Positions 53,039 through 62,624 of a stretch of 64,000 bases of DNA are shown here, piece after piece. The DNA comes from DASPSM01 sp036008465 (GTDB lineage: Bacteria; Planctomycetota; Planctomycetia; Planctomycetales; Planctomycetaceae). The notes under the pieces were generated by a model, which was given only the letters and a program-made list of their open reading frames with translations, made no database searches and had not been told where the DNA came from. The DNA is taken from NCBI GenBank assembly GCA_036008465.1, contig DASYNP010000163.1, positions 7,418 to 71,417 of the forward strand, read 5' to 3'. Both the position numbers and the translations under genes were made by a program. The number at the start of each line of letters is the position of its first letter. Positions within the stretch are counted from its first letter, which is position 1.

Positions 53039-55042
53039 GTGGCATCCACGCATTTTAAATCGCTCGAACGGGTTTTTTCGTGGCGCGATCTGTTCCGGGG
53101 CAAAGCTCTGCGAGCCCTGCTGTGGGGCGTATTTGCGTCGGTCACCCTTTGCTTGCTGCTCGTCGATCTGTGCCTGATCGCCGAGCTGCTTGAGACTCGC
53201 GGGCGGCTCCCGGATATTCCGATCGAGCGGGCCCCGGAATTCGCGACACTATTTCTCGACGAGCCCAGCGACGTTTCGCTCGATGCCGCCGAGACATCCG
53301 CCGCCCTGCTCACCGCGCGGGAAGAGGGGGGCCTACGCTCGGTCGCCTGGCGATTTCGCGACGCGCCCGTGTTGGGTCCGCTCTTGAGGCGAGCCTATCA
53401 CCGAATCGCGTGGTTTCGGGACAACAATAAAAGCCTCGGCTTGCTGGTGCTGGTCGCGCTTGCCTTCGCGTGCTTGCGCGGCGTCTGCCTGTGGCGGGCA
53501 GAGAGCGTCAGCACCGGTGCGTCCCTCGACGTCGCCACGCGCCTGCGGCGGACTCTGCACCGCCAGACTTTGCGCCTCGGTCCGGGCGACTTGACCGATC
53601 CCGACGGCACTCAGGTGATCGGCCTGTTTACCAACGAAGTCGACCAGGTCCGCGAGGCGATTCAGGTCTGGATTTATCGACTGGGTTGCTTCCCGGCTCA
53701 GCTGCTGCTGCTCATCCCGCTGGCACTGGCGATCCATTGGCGGGCCGCCCTGCAGTGCTTGATTCTCTTGGGCGGATGTTGGTTCCTCGTCCAACGCCAG
53801 CGGCTTCGATTTACCGCTGCGCGAAAGTTGGAAGAAGCGCGGAGCGAGCGGCGCCTGCGGCTGTTGGCCGAAGGCTTGAGAAAGACACGGATTGTTCGCG
53901 GCTACGGGATGGAAGACTTCGAGCACCAGCAGTTCCACCACCATCTCGAGAAGTTTCGCACCAGCGTGCTGCACGCTCTGAACATCCTGCACTTCCAGCG
54001 CCTGGCGGTCGGATTGCTCGTGCTGGTCTGTGTGGCTGGGGTGACCTATGTCGTCGGCACCAAGGTCCTGCAGCCGTCGTTCATCGCCAACGGTCTCTCG
54101 TTTCCCGCCGCCTTGCTGATGCTGGCGATCATGGCGTTGCTTCCGCGGCCGCTCGCGCAGCTCTGGGATTTGCCCGATTGGCTGTCGAAGGGCTCGCACG
54201 CGGCCGATCGCGTCTATCGCTATCTCAACCAAATTCCGGCCGTCAGCCAGGCGGTCGGCGCCAAGTTCCTCGAGCCGGTGCAGCGATCGATCGTCTTCGA
54301 GGCAGTCTCGTACACGCTCTTGAACAAGCGAAAGCTGCTCGACGGGATCGATCTCAGACTGTCGGCGGGCGAGGTGATCGCCGTTGTCTCGTTCGATCCG
54401 CTCGAAGCTCGGGCGCTGGCTTGCATGTTGCCGCGGTTCATCGAACCGCAATCGGGACGCATTTTGTTCGACGGAGAAGACATCGCCTGGGGCACGCTCG
54501 AATCGTTACGGGCCGAAGCGGTCTATGTCGGCGGCGCGGACCCATTCTTCACCGGCACCGTGGCCGAAAACATTATCTGCAGCCACTCGAGTTACACGCT
54601 CCCCGACGTCACCGAGGCGGCCAAAACGGCCCACGCCCACAACTTCATTTTGAAGCTGCCGCAGGGCTACGAGACCCTGATCGGCGAGCACGGCGAACGG
54701 TTGGATGCCGGGCAGGGCTTTCGGCTGGGCCTGGCCCGGGCCGTGGTTCGCGATCCGGCCCTCATGATCATTGAGGAGCCGACCGAGGCGATGGACGACG
54801 ACACCAAGTCCCTGCTGGACGACTCGTACAATCGCGTCGTCCGCGGGCGAACGGTGATCTTCCTACCAAGCCGGCTGTCGACTCTTCGCCGCGCCGACAC
54901 CGTGGTCTTCCTGCACCACGGAACGGTCGAGTCGCAAGGATCGTACGCCGAGCTGGTGAAAGGCTCGTCGCTCTTTCGGCACTGGGAATACATGCGATTC
55001 AACCAGTTCCGCCGCGAGCTGGAAACGGCCGAGGTCGACTAG
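53039..55042 (+). CDS. Type I ABC exporter with degenerate, probably inactive nucleotide-binding domain
   Basis: A 667-residue fusion of a transmembrane domain (helices about 25-50, 131-150, 215-255, 322-342 and 355-370) and an ABC ATPase domain (about 415-650). Its motifs are degraded: the Walker A place (about 449-459) reads SFDPLEARA with no G or lysine-threonine, the Q-loop is VYVGGADPFF, the signature is LDAGQG (about 555-560), and the H-loop is PSRLST with serine at 611 instead of histidine. Walker B survives as LMIIEEPTEAMDD. It likely cannot hydrolyse ATP and may be regulatory or a scaffold. GTG at 53039 starts MASTHFKSLERV. An ABC-2-type permease precedes it by 143 bp. Confidence 0.85.
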   Translation: MASTHFKSLERVFSWRDLFRGKALRALLWGVFASVTLCLLLVDLCLIAELLETRGRLPDIPIERAPEFATLFLDEPSDVSLDAAETSAALLTAREEGGLRSVAWRFRDAPVLGPLLRRAYHRIAWFRDNNKSLGLLVLVALAFACLRGVCLWRAESVSTGASLDVATRLRRTLHRQTLRLGPGDLTDPDGTQVIGLFTNEVDQVREAIQVWIYRLGCFPAQLLLLIPLALAIHWRAALQCLILLGGCWFLVQRQRLRFTAARKLEEARSERRLRLLAEGLRKTRIVRGYGMEDFEHQQFHHHLEKFRTSVLHALNILHFQRLAVGLLVLVCVAGVTYVVGTKVLQPSFIANGLSFPAALLMLAIMALLPRPLAQLWDLPDWLSKGSHAADRVYRYLNQIPAVSQAVGAKFLEPVQRSIVFEAVSYTLLNKRKLLDGIDLRLSAGEVIAVVSFDPLEARALACMLPRFIEPQSGRILFDGEDIAWGTLESLRAEAVYVGGADPFFTGTVAENIICSHSSYTLPDVTEAAKTAHAHNFILKLPQGYETLIGEHGERLDAGQGFRLGLARAVVRDPALMIIEEPTEAMDDDTKSLLDDSYNRVVRGRTVIFLPSRLSTLRRADTVVFLHHGTVESQGSYAELVKGSSLFRHWEYMRFNQFRRELETAEVD

Positions 55043-55104
55043 CCGGCCCCGCGGGATCGAGGACTGATGGAGTTGAAGAGGCGGAAAAAACGCCCTCACC
55101 CCGG

Positions 55105-55130
55105 CCCTCTCCCATCGGAATGGGAGAGGG
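55105..55130. terminator. Hairpin between convergent genes, likely shared terminator
   Basis: A perfect 11-bp stem, CCCTCTCCCAT and its complement, with loop CGGA, lies between the end of the degenerate ABC gene (55042) and the end of the reductase (55149). On the minus strand a T-run follows about 15 bases further. Convergent position supports bidirectional use; this CCCTCTCCC motif also occurs as a dispersed repeat in bacteria, so the call is moderate. Confidence 0.6.
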
Positions 55131-55148
55131 TGGAACAACTGGTCGCGA

Positions 55149-56156
55149 TCACTCGTCCGCGACCTTGAGAACCAGCTTGCCGGTATTCTCACCCGTAAAC
55201 AGCTTGAGCAGCGTTTCCGGAAACGTTTCGAGTCCCGGAACGATGTCTTCGCGGCTCTTGAGCTTGCCCGCCGTGATCCAGCCGGCCATCACCGCGACCG
55301 CCTCGCTGTAGTGCTCCGCGTAGTCGAAAACGAGGAAGCCCTGCATCCGGGCGCGGTTGATCAAGAGCGACAGATAATTTTTTGGGCCCTCGACCGCCTT
55401 GCTGTTGTACTGCGAGATCGCGCCGCAGAGAGCCACCCGCGCGCCGCGCCCCAAAAGTGCCAGGGCCGCGTCGAGGATCTCGCCCCCCACGTTGTCGAAG
55501 TAGACGTCGATCCCCTTCGGGCAATGTTTGCGCAAGGTCTCCGGCACGGGCTCGTGCTTGTAATCGACCGCCGCGTCGAATCCCAGCTCCTCGACAACAT
55601 AACGGCACTTTTCCTTGCCGCCCGCAATGCCGACCGCCCGACACCCCTTGAGTTTGGCGATTTGCCCGACGACGCTGCCGACCGCCCCCGCGGCCGCAGA
55701 CACCACAACCGTTTCCCCGGGCTTGGGCTGTCCGACGTCGAGCAGACCAAAATAGGCGGTCATTCCCGACGCGCCCAACGTCCCGAGGTAGACCGGCAGC
55801 GGGGCGATCTTGGTCTCGACCTTGATGAGGCCCGTCCCATCCGAGATCGCGTACTCCTGAACGCCGAGCGCACCCGTGAGGGCGTCGCCGACCGCGAAAC
55901 GATCGTTCTTGGAGGCAATCACCCGTCCGGCGGCTCCCGCGCGCATCACGTCGCCGATGCCGACCGGCGGCACGTACGAGCGTCCCTCGTTCATCCAGCC
56001 GCGCATCGCCGGGTCGAGCGAAACGTATTGAATCTTCACCAGCACTTCGCCCGGGTTGAGATCACGGACGGGCTCTTCGGTGAACTTGAAATCAGACCGC
56101 TTGGGCATGCCGACCGGACGCGCCGCCAACCGAACTTGATGATTCAAGATGCTCAC
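55149..56156 (-). CDS. NADP-dependent oxidoreductase, MDR superfamily
   Basis: A 335-residue cytosolic reductase of the quinone/leukotriene B4-type medium-chain dehydrogenase group. The sequence has SDFKFTEEPVRDLNPGEVLV, DPAMRGWMN, TLGASGMTAYFGLLDVGQ and the nucleotide-binding VSAAAGAVGSVVGQIAKLKG. No zinc-binding residues are seen. GTG at 56156, preceded by GAGGAGA, is the start that matches family proteins; the frame continues upstream without a plausible N-terminus. It may reduce alpha,beta-unsaturated carbonyls. It converges with the degenerate ABC gene and its promoter would lie in the 224 bp shared with the next plus-strand gene. Confidence 0.93.
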   Translation of the reverse strand: MSILNHQVRLAARPVGMPKRSDFKFTEEPVRDLNPGEVLVKIQYVSLDPAMRGWMNEGRSYVPPVGIGDVMRAGAAGRVIASKNDRFAVGDALTGALGVQEYAISDGTGLIKVETKIAPLPVYLGTLGASGMTAYFGLLDVGQPKPGETVVVSAAAGAVGSVVGQIAKLKGCRAVGIAGGKEKCRYVVEELGFDAAVDYKHEPVPETLRKHCPKGIDVYFDNVGGEILDAALALLGRGARVALCGAISQYNSKAVEGPKNYLSLLINRARMQGFLVFDYAEHYSEAVAVMAGWITAGKLKSREDIVPGLETFPETLLKLFTGENTGKLVLKVADE

Positions 56157-56380
56157 GGCGATTCTCCTCAGGGGTACTCGCGAAGAAATGTGACTGGATT
56201 GTGGCCAAACCGTAGCGGCCGCGGCAAGCTCGCGGTGACGCCCAAGCGTGCTTGGGAACACGCGCTTGGCCGCTGCCAACTACAAGACCCTCGCAAGAAA
56301 GCAGATAATTGCGCGATTCCGAGCACGTGAGATCGATGGCAGTCAACTCGCAGTTCACATCCAGGCGGGCAGGTCTTCGT

Positions 56381-57490
56381 ATGCAGATCACGAGATTGTT
56401 GCTGTTCCTTTTATTGTCGGCCTTACGCCTTCCGCTAGCCGATGGAAGCGAGCCGCCGAAATCGAAAAAACTGATCGAGTGGGGCTGGGACGAGCCCGAC
56501 ACCCGGTTTCTGCGCGCCAACGTCGCACGGATGGAACAGTTCCCGTTCGACGGCATCATTTTTCACGTCGCCGGCGACCACGGCGAGAACCTCTGCTGGG
56601 ACATTTGGGGCGATCGGCGATTCGCGGTCTCCCAATTCCAGAAATCGCTCGCAGACCTAAGGGCCACTCCGTTTCATCGCTTCACCGATCGATTCGTGCG
56701 CGTCAACGTCACCCCCGGCAAGGTCGACTGGTTTGACGATGCGGCCTGGAAGGTCGTCGCCCACAATTTCGGCGTCGCCGCCCACATTGCCAAAGAGGGT
56801 AGCTGCACCGGATTCATGTTCGACAACGAGCAGTACCAAAGCTCGCTGTTCGACTACCGCAAACAACCGCATCGCGCCAAGAAGTCGTTCGCCGAATACG
56901 GCGCCAAGGTCCGCCAACGCGGCCGAGAGTGGATGCAGGCCGTCGCCGGGCACTATCCGAACATCACCATCCTGTTGACGTTCGGCTACGTGATCACCCG
57001 GCCTGGCCTTGGCGAGAAAGACCGTTCTGAAAGCGATTACGGCCTGTGGGCTGATTTCCTCGACGGCATGCTTTCCGCCTGTGCGCCAACGACGCGGATC
57101 GTCGACGCGTATGAGGACTCTTACGGTTATCGACGCCCCGAACAATTCGAGCGGGCTTACCGCACCATCAAGGAGAAGGGGCTCGTCTGGACCGGTGAGA
57201 AGGAGGCGTATCGCAGCCACGTCCAAGCGGGATTCGGCATCTGGATGGATAACGATTGGAACAAGCACGGCTGGAACGCGATCGACTTTTCCAAGAACTA
57301 CTTCAAGCCGGAGGGCTTCTGCGAATCTGTGCGAGCCGCCCTGCGAAAGACCGACGAATACGTCTGGATCTACACCGAGAAGCCCCGCTGGTGGACCAAC
57401 CAGCAATTGCCGGCGGCTTACGTCAAATCGCTCGAGGCAGCGCGCAGAGATGCTGATTCAGCGAGACAACCGCCCAAGGCAAGGAAGTGA
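56381..57490 (+). CDS. Exported TIM-barrel-like protein, hypothetical
   Basis: A 369-residue protein with a signal peptide (MQITRLLLFLLLSALRLPLADG) and a body resembling the barrel proteins of glycoside-hydrolase type: FDGIIFHVAGDHGENLCWDI, then FMFDNEQYQSSLFDY, ITILLTFGYVITRP, RIVDAYEDSYGY and VQAGFGIWMDNDWNKHGW. There are conserved acidic residues in each of these but no certain catalytic pair. No family was assigned. It starts with ATG at 56381; ATG at 56336 is an alternative with 15 extra residues. It is divergent from the reductase and followed by two minus-strand secreted genes. Confidence 0.8.
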   Translation: MQITRLLLFLLLSALRLPLADGSEPPKSKKLIEWGWDEPDTRFLRANVARMEQFPFDGIIFHVAGDHGENLCWDIWGDRRFAVSQFQKSLADLRATPFHRFTDRFVRVNVTPGKVDWFDDAAWKVVAHNFGVAAHIAKEGSCTGFMFDNEQYQSSLFDYRKQPHRAKKSFAEYGAKVRQRGREWMQAVAGHYPNITILLTFGYVITRPGLGEKDRSESDYGLWADFLDGMLSACAPTTRIVDAYEDSYGYRRPEQFERAYRTIKEKGLVWTGEKEAYRSHVQAGFGIWMDNDWNKHGWNAIDFSKNYFKPEGFCESVRAALRKTDEYVWIYTEKPRWWTNQQLPAAYVKSLEAARRDADSARQPPKARK

Positions 57491-57560
57491 GCGGGTCTGG
57501 TTTCAACATGGCTCCGCCCGCTCAGATAGTAGGGTGCCAAAACGAATCGGGGTCCACTGA

Positions 57561-58880
57561 CTAATTCTGCTCTGTTGGATCAAGTTTGAATAACAGTTGG
57601 TGCGCTCCTTGTCGTGCGATGGCGAACCGCCAGAGGTCGTTATGACTAAGCCCTAAGACGTGGTCTGCATCCTGAAATGCGAATAGCGACACTTCGATAT
57701 GGTTCGACAGATCGAGGGTCGACACGATCGTTCCGGTAGCAACGTCAACAATAGACGCTCTTTTCTTCCAAATCTGTGTCTTTTTGTCCTCCCCTTCAGT
57801 AGTCCACGCCATGAACTTTCCATCGACACTCATCAGCGCGCCCGTAACGTCCTGTTTATTAGGCTGTAAGCACTTCAGGATTGCCCCTGTCTTACTGGAA
57901 ATGGTCAAGCAATCCTCGCGCACGTCGCCGTCCTCATCGCTCGTCACGACCATTCCAAGGAATGGCGATTGCGGCCCTATACCGGGGATAGGATACACTT
58001 CCCTAGTCTTATGCCCAACCTTCTCCTTGATCTGACTCGTCCGCAGGCGCCAACGCCGTCCGTTGGCGGCTGTTGGGTCGACGTACTCAGCAATGACGCT
58101 GTTGTCGGCAAGATCCATGTCAGCAGTCCGATGCATCACTATGAATGATCGGCCGTCCGAGAGAGGGGCCAGTGCCTGAGGAGCTGGATTCGCATAGTAA
58201 TTGAGAGCTGCCAGCAACCGGGCATGGCTTTCGAGGACGAAGCTCGTTGTTTTGCCGCTTTGAATGTCGCAGAGCCGCATCTTTAAACCGTCACTTGTCC
58301 TCCCATCGATGGTCGTCACTTGACAGATTCGAGGATCTAAAACGAAGTCGAAAATTCTCTGGGGAGTCCAAGGGACATTTCCCACAATGGTGCCGGTCTT
58401 CGGAGTCCATTTCCAAAAGGAGTGATCCATTACTCCGCTCTGTATGCCCGCTGAAAAGTTCGGCTGTGAAACCACGACGCCGCACTGACCATCACCGCTA
58501 AGCGGAATAAGCTGCTCGAATTCGGCGCCCCGATTCTCCGGTGCGCTCAATTGACGCGCCTGGCCATTCTTGAGATTAACCGCTACGAGTGCAGGTTGGG
58601 TTGACCGAATTTCAGGTGTCGGCGGTACGTGTGATGCCGAGATTTGCCCGTAATACAACACACAAACGACCCAGTCGCCACTGATATGTGGCTCCGTGAG
58701 ACTGTAGCCCGGCACGCTTTTGGAGGTAGATGTCTTGGGATCGATTTCTATACGGGCTGCATGTCGCACCTCATCCTGAAGGAGGCCGGAGCGCGGGGGC
58801 AGAGTAGCGGCCACCAAAACACCGAATGAAACAACGACTTGCCAAGAAACAGCAGAAAAGGATCTTGCGTGTCGGTACAT
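57561..58880 (-). CDS. Exported protein, possibly beta-propeller-like, hypothetical
   Basis: A 439-residue protein with an N-terminal signal-like segment (residues about 10-27, WQVVVSFGVLVAATLPP). The body contains repeated short strands with turns such as LTEPHISGDWVVCVLYY, LIPLSGDGQCGVVVSQ and LMSVDGKFMAWTTEG, which suggests a beta-propeller fold. No enzyme motif was seen. The start ATG at 58880 is used; the frame extends 18 residues further upstream. The next gene (58925-60787) lies 44 bp upstream on the same strand, so co-transcription is probable. Confidence 0.75.
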   Translation of the reverse strand: MYRHARSFSAVSWQVVVSFGVLVAATLPPRSGLLQDEVRHAARIEIDPKTSTSKSVPGYSLTEPHISGDWVVCVLYYGQISASHVPPTPEIRSTQPALVAVNLKNGQARQLSAPENRGAEFEQLIPLSGDGQCGVVVSQPNFSAGIQSGVMDHSFWKWTPKTGTIVGNVPWTPQRIFDFVLDPRICQVTTIDGRTSDGLKMRLCDIQSGKTTSFVLESHARLLAALNYYANPAPQALAPLSDGRSFIVMHRTADMDLADNSVIAEYVDPTAANGRRWRLRTSQIKEKVGHKTREVYPIPGIGPQSPFLGMVVTSDEDGDVREDCLTISSKTGAILKCLQPNKQDVTGALMSVDGKFMAWTTEGEDKKTQIWKKRASIVDVATGTIVSTLDLSNHIEVSLFAFQDADHVLGLSHNDLWRFAIARQGAHQLLFKLDPTEQN

Positions 58881-58924
58881 GTGCCGAGATTTCACTCCAA
58901 CTAAGCATCGTTGATGGCGAGGAT

Positions 58925-60787
58925 TCAGTCCCACGCGCCCAGCTCAACGGTCACTTTCATGGTTTTCCCGTTCCGCAGCAGCGTCGAACCGACCACCTGA
59001 CCAGGTTTGAGATTCAACATCGCCACGCTAAACGCGGGACAGTCCGCAACGGGCTTACCGGCGAACTCCAAGATCACATCGCCTTTCAGCAACCCTGCCC
59101 GGGCTGCTGGCGAGTCGGGACGAACGCTGATTGCCTCGGGTTGGTTCGTTTTCTCATTTGGGAGATACGCCACTCCGAGAAATGCTTCGGACACTCGATC
59201 GACGTTGATATCCGGCCGGTCCTCGCTAAGTTGCGCGAGCGCGCGGTCGGAGACCTTTCCCGGACCTCGAACGTACAACCCTTCCACGGGCAGCGTCGAG
59301 ACGAGGCGTAGGTCGGCGTCGGTGCCTTTCCATTTGTTGCCTAAGGTGATCAGAGCGACTTCCGAGCCGACTTGATGATGGTCACCCGGGGCCGTTGCAG
59401 GATTGAATCTGAATTGTGCGCCCAACCTCCCCAGTGCCAAGATCGCTCGCTGATCCGCCGCTATGCATTGGTCGAGCACGTCGCGGAGCTGATTGAGGTG
59501 GCTCCGCGTGAATTTCAGGCTTGAACGGACGCGTGCGTCGGGTTCAATCATCCAAATGGCTATCCGACGCTCTTCCTCAAGGTCAAGTGGCCCGTTGGCG
59601 AGGCCGTCACGCGCCACGTTGGCGAGAATCTCGGCAAGGAATTCGCGCACACTGCGGACGCGCTTTTCGCCAATGCTGGAAAACACATAGCCTCCAGCGA
59701 GGTGGTGACTCACGCACTTCGGGTTCGCACCTGGATCCAGGACTAAGACCCCCGGCTCATTGGGGAGATCGTAAGCAGATCGCAGCTCGCGAGTGACGTC
59801 CGTCAGGGACATGCCAAACACGGTGTAGGCCTTTAGGCCCTTAGGAATTCGCATCGGCTGCAGGCGAATCGCCAGATCGCTCTGGTCGCCAGAAAGGACG
59901 AGCGGCACCCGCGCACTTTGTTTGATTCTCAGGTCAACGGTCGTGATCACCGTCGGTCCGTCTGGGAGGCCCTGAAGCATGAACTGACCATGCTTGTCCA
60001 TTTCGGCGAACTTTCGATGCGTCATGGCATCGCCAGTCGCTTTGATCGTCAGGTTACGGACTGGCTGCCCAGCGGCTTCAAACACCTTGCCGCTGACCTT
60101 ATGGCCCGTTTTCAGGACGATCCGCAGTGCCTCTCGCTGTCTCGATGTGAGCGAATAAGGGTCACCAATTGCGACTTCAACGTAATCCGGGTGGAAAAAA
60201 GTAAGGGCTGTCTTTTGCCCGTCGATGTCCTCAACCGGATCGGACTTCAGAGAATAATGGACTAGCTCGAACGATCCGTCGGATCCGCTCCTGGTGCTCG
60301 CAACCGCGCCAACGGCATTCTTGGGTGATCTCGTATCGGCGGTGATGCGCACGTCGAAGATCGGTTTACCGTGTTCGTTAACGACGGTGCCTGCCAGGTA
60401 AAGAGGCGCGTTGAGAATCAGATCAGCATTCGAGACTGTGCCTGGAGCGACCTGGATCCACCTTCCGCCGCCCGTCGAGCCTTGGGCTCGTCGGCCGGAA
60501 AGCCTCTTCATTGCGACGATATAAATTGCCTTCGGCTGGGTGATTCCGGGAATCAGTATTCGAAAACCACCATTGGCGTCGGACCTGCCGTCTGCTGCGG
60601 GGTGGACAGCAACTGCTGCGAGGTCGACAGCAACGCAGACCAAAGCATCCGCCAACGGCTTTCCCTTTTCGTCTGTCACTCGCCCGCGCACGACTGTCGG
60701 GCCGAATTCGGGGCCGCGCCGTTCCTGACCGACCACGCCCGATTGATCGGCTTCCCCTGCGCATAATGCCCGAAGCGAGGGCGACAA
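58925..60787 (-). CDS. Exported carboxypeptidase-regulatory-like and PDZ protein, N-terminus apparently frameshifted
   Basis: A 620-residue frame with several Ig-like carboxypeptidase-regulatory-like domains (VVRGRVTDEKGKPLADALVC near residues 32-51; LAGTVVNEHGKPIFDVRITA near 131; a third around 240) and a C-terminal PDZ domain (about 535-615, SPAARAGLLKGDVILEFAGK). It has no signal at its TTG start (60787), but an overlapping frame from GTG 60842 reads MTHRLIFPTVLRGTFVATIV, an excellent leader. A one-base change in the C4 run at about 60754-60757 would join them, so the gene is likely frameshifted or the sequence has an indel. The 439-residue gene lies downstream. Confidence 0.75.
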   Translation of the reverse strand: MSPSLRALCAGEADQSGVVGQERRGPEFGPTVVRGRVTDEKGKPLADALVCVAVDLAAVAVHPAADGRSDANGGFRILIPGITQPKAIYIVAMKRLSGRRAQGSTGGGRWIQVAPGTVSNADLILNAPLYLAGTVVNEHGKPIFDVRITADTRSPKNAVGAVASTRSGSDGSFELVHYSLKSDPVEDIDGQKTALTFFHPDYVEVAIGDPYSLTSRQREALRIVLKTGHKVSGKVFEAAGQPVRNLTIKATGDAMTHRKFAEMDKHGQFMLQGLPDGPTVITTVDLRIKQSARVPLVLSGDQSDLAIRLQPMRIPKGLKAYTVFGMSLTDVTRELRSAYDLPNEPGVLVLDPGANPKCVSHHLAGGYVFSSIGEKRVRSVREFLAEILANVARDGLANGPLDLEEERRIAIWMIEPDARVRSSLKFTRSHLNQLRDVLDQCIAADQRAILALGRLGAQFRFNPATAPGDHHQVGSEVALITLGNKWKGTDADLRLVSTLPVEGLYVRGPGKVSDRALAQLSEDRPDINVDRVSEAFLGVAYLPNEKTNQPEAISVRPDSPAARAGLLKGDVILEFAGKPVADCPAFSVAMLNLKPGQVVGSTLLRNGKTMKVTVELGAWD

Positions 60788-61026
60788 TCGTCGCGACGAA
60801 AGTGCCGCGTAATACCGTCGGAAAGATCAGGCGGTGAGTCACCGATTTCCCTTACGGCTAACAGTCGCGCCTACACTGGCCCCAAGCGGCTGCGTTGCGC
60901 TCAATTGCAGAAGACAAGCCATCGCCGAGGGGCTCGGGCATCTTACCATCGACATTAGACGTCGAAAGGCGCGACGCAGTTCCTCACTATGTCGTACCCA
61001 AGCCACGCGAATGTCTGCGAGCTGGT

Positions 61027-62373
61027 TCAGTCCACCGGCTCAATCGGATCGAGCAGACGCTCTTCCTGCGCTTCGGGCATCATCCACGCGACGACCGCCG
61101 CCGGCAGAAACAGAAAGCCGGCGTAGACGATGGCCATCCGAAAATCGCCGACGTGCGTCGAAAGCCCGAACAGGACGGTTCCGATTCCGGCAGCCACTCG
61201 GCCGAAGTTGTAGCCGAATCCCGCGCCCGTGCTGCGCAGCAGCGTCGGGAACAGCGGGGGCAGATACATCGTGAACAGCCCGAAGATTCCCTGACACAGG
61301 CCGATCGCCGCCAATCCGGCCCACAATTCGGGCGACGTGTGACCGCGGGGAACGCAGTAGGTCGCGACGATGGCGACGAAATAGGCCAGGCATAAAATCG
61401 CGATCGCCCGCCGATAGGTCAGCAGCCGCGCGAGCCCGGCCGCAGCGAAGTTTCCGGCAATCGACGCGATCATCACCAGCAGATTCGCCGAGCCCACGAA
61501 GCGACTCTTCGCTTCGTCGGTCCAACCCGCCAGGTCGGGCAGATTCCGCAACTGCTGCATGTACCAAAACAGGAACGCCCAGTGCGCGGTGAGCGACAGG
61601 CCACAGACCAACAGTGTCAGAATCGTGGTCCGCCGCACCGTTCCTCTAAAGAGATCCAAAAAGACCGGTGCTTGAGCGCCCGAGCTGTCCCGCGCGGCAC
61701 GCCACTCTTCGGGCTCGGGCACGGCCTGCCGAATCCAGAGCACGAGCAGGGCCGGCACCACTCCGACTAAGAACACTGTCCGCGGTGCATACGGCGCGAG
61801 CAGGTACACGGCCAGGCTGGCCAGCATCACGCCCAGGTTGACCCCCGTTTGCAGCACGGCCGCGATCCAGGGTCGCCAGCGATGCGGCCAGGTCTCCGAC
61901 AAGAGCGAAGCGCCGACGGCCCATTCGCCACCAATCCCGAGCGCCGCGAGAAACCGAAAGATCAACAGTTCCCACCAGGTCCCCGCCAAATACGACAAGC
62001 CGGTAAAGCCCGCATAGACCAGAATCGTGAGCATCAGCGCGCGGCTGCGTCCGATGCGATCGGAGACTCGTCCAAAAAAGCTGCCACCCAGCGCCCAGCC
62101 GATCAAGAAGGCGGCCTGCACGAGCGAGCTGTAATAGCCGACCCGCGAATCGTGCTGGTCGATGTTTCCCAGCAGCTCGGCAATGAACGGCGTGGCCACG
62201 AGCACGTACAGGTGCATGTCGAGGCCGTCGAACAGCCAGCCGAGCCAGGCCGCGATTCCCGATTTCCACTGCTCTGGCGACAAATCGCGGAGCCGGCTCA
62301 CCTCCTGCGGCTGGAGCGGCGAGACGGCCGTTGCGGCCGGCGGGGAGACAATCGTCTCGTCGGGGCGGTCCAT
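61027..62373 (-). CDS. MFS transporter
   Basis: A 448-residue permease with 12 predicted helices, preceded by a 40-residue hydrophilic N-terminus. MFS signatures are WLFDGLDMHLYVLVATPFIA (helix 1), FFGRVSDRIGRSRAL (the G-x-x-x-D-R-x-G-R-R type loop between helices 2 and 3) and RFLAALGIGGEWAVGASLLS. These resemble sugar/carboxylate transporters of the SHS or related group, so substrate is uncertain. The gene starts at ATG 62373 and ends 239 bp from the PDZ gene. Confidence 0.93.
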   Translation of the reverse strand: MDRPDETIVSPPAATAVSPLQPQEVSRLRDLSPEQWKSGIAAWLGWLFDGLDMHLYVLVATPFIAELLGNIDQHDSRVGYYSSLVQAAFLIGWALGGSFFGRVSDRIGRSRALMLTILVYAGFTGLSYLAGTWWELLIFRFLAALGIGGEWAVGASLLSETWPHRWRPWIAAVLQTGVNLGVMLASLAVYLLAPYAPRTVFLVGVVPALLVLWIRQAVPEPEEWRAARDSSGAQAPVFLDLFRGTVRRTTILTLLVCGLSLTAHWAFLFWYMQQLRNLPDLAGWTDEAKSRFVGSANLLVMIASIAGNFAAAGLARLLTYRRAIAILCLAYFVAIVATYCVPRGHTSPELWAGLAAIGLCQGIFGLFTMYLPPLFPTLLRSTGAGFGYNFGRVAAGIGTVLFGLSTHVGDFRMAIVYAGFLFLPAAVVAWMMPEAQEERLLDPIEPVD

Positions 62374-62543
62374 GAAGATCAGCGAAGTCTCGGAAGGAGC
62401 GTCGGCCAGCGCGTCGTCGGCGCACGGAGTCGGCAGATCGACCCCTCAACTTGTGTAACCAGTGCCGGCAGGCGACGCCATCCTGTCGCAGAAATTCCAC
62501 GCCCCCGGTGAGGCGCGCGGTTCTCCAGCGGAAGCGACGGCAA

Positions 62544-62587
62544 CAAAAAAGCCGGGGCTACCACCGTCTGGGACGGGGCGCCCCGGC
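62544..62587 (-). terminator. Intrinsic terminator downstream of the 135-residue secreted protein gene
   Basis: On the minus strand the stem GCCGGGGC (62551-62558, written on plus) pairs with GCCCCGGC (62580-62587) across a loop of about 21 bases and is followed by six T. It begins about 37 bases after the stop at 62625. A near-copy occurs at 63226-63266. Confidence 0.8.
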
Positions 62588-62624
62588 TGTCCCGCAAGGC
62601 TTGGATTCAGATACCGCGCGCGAA

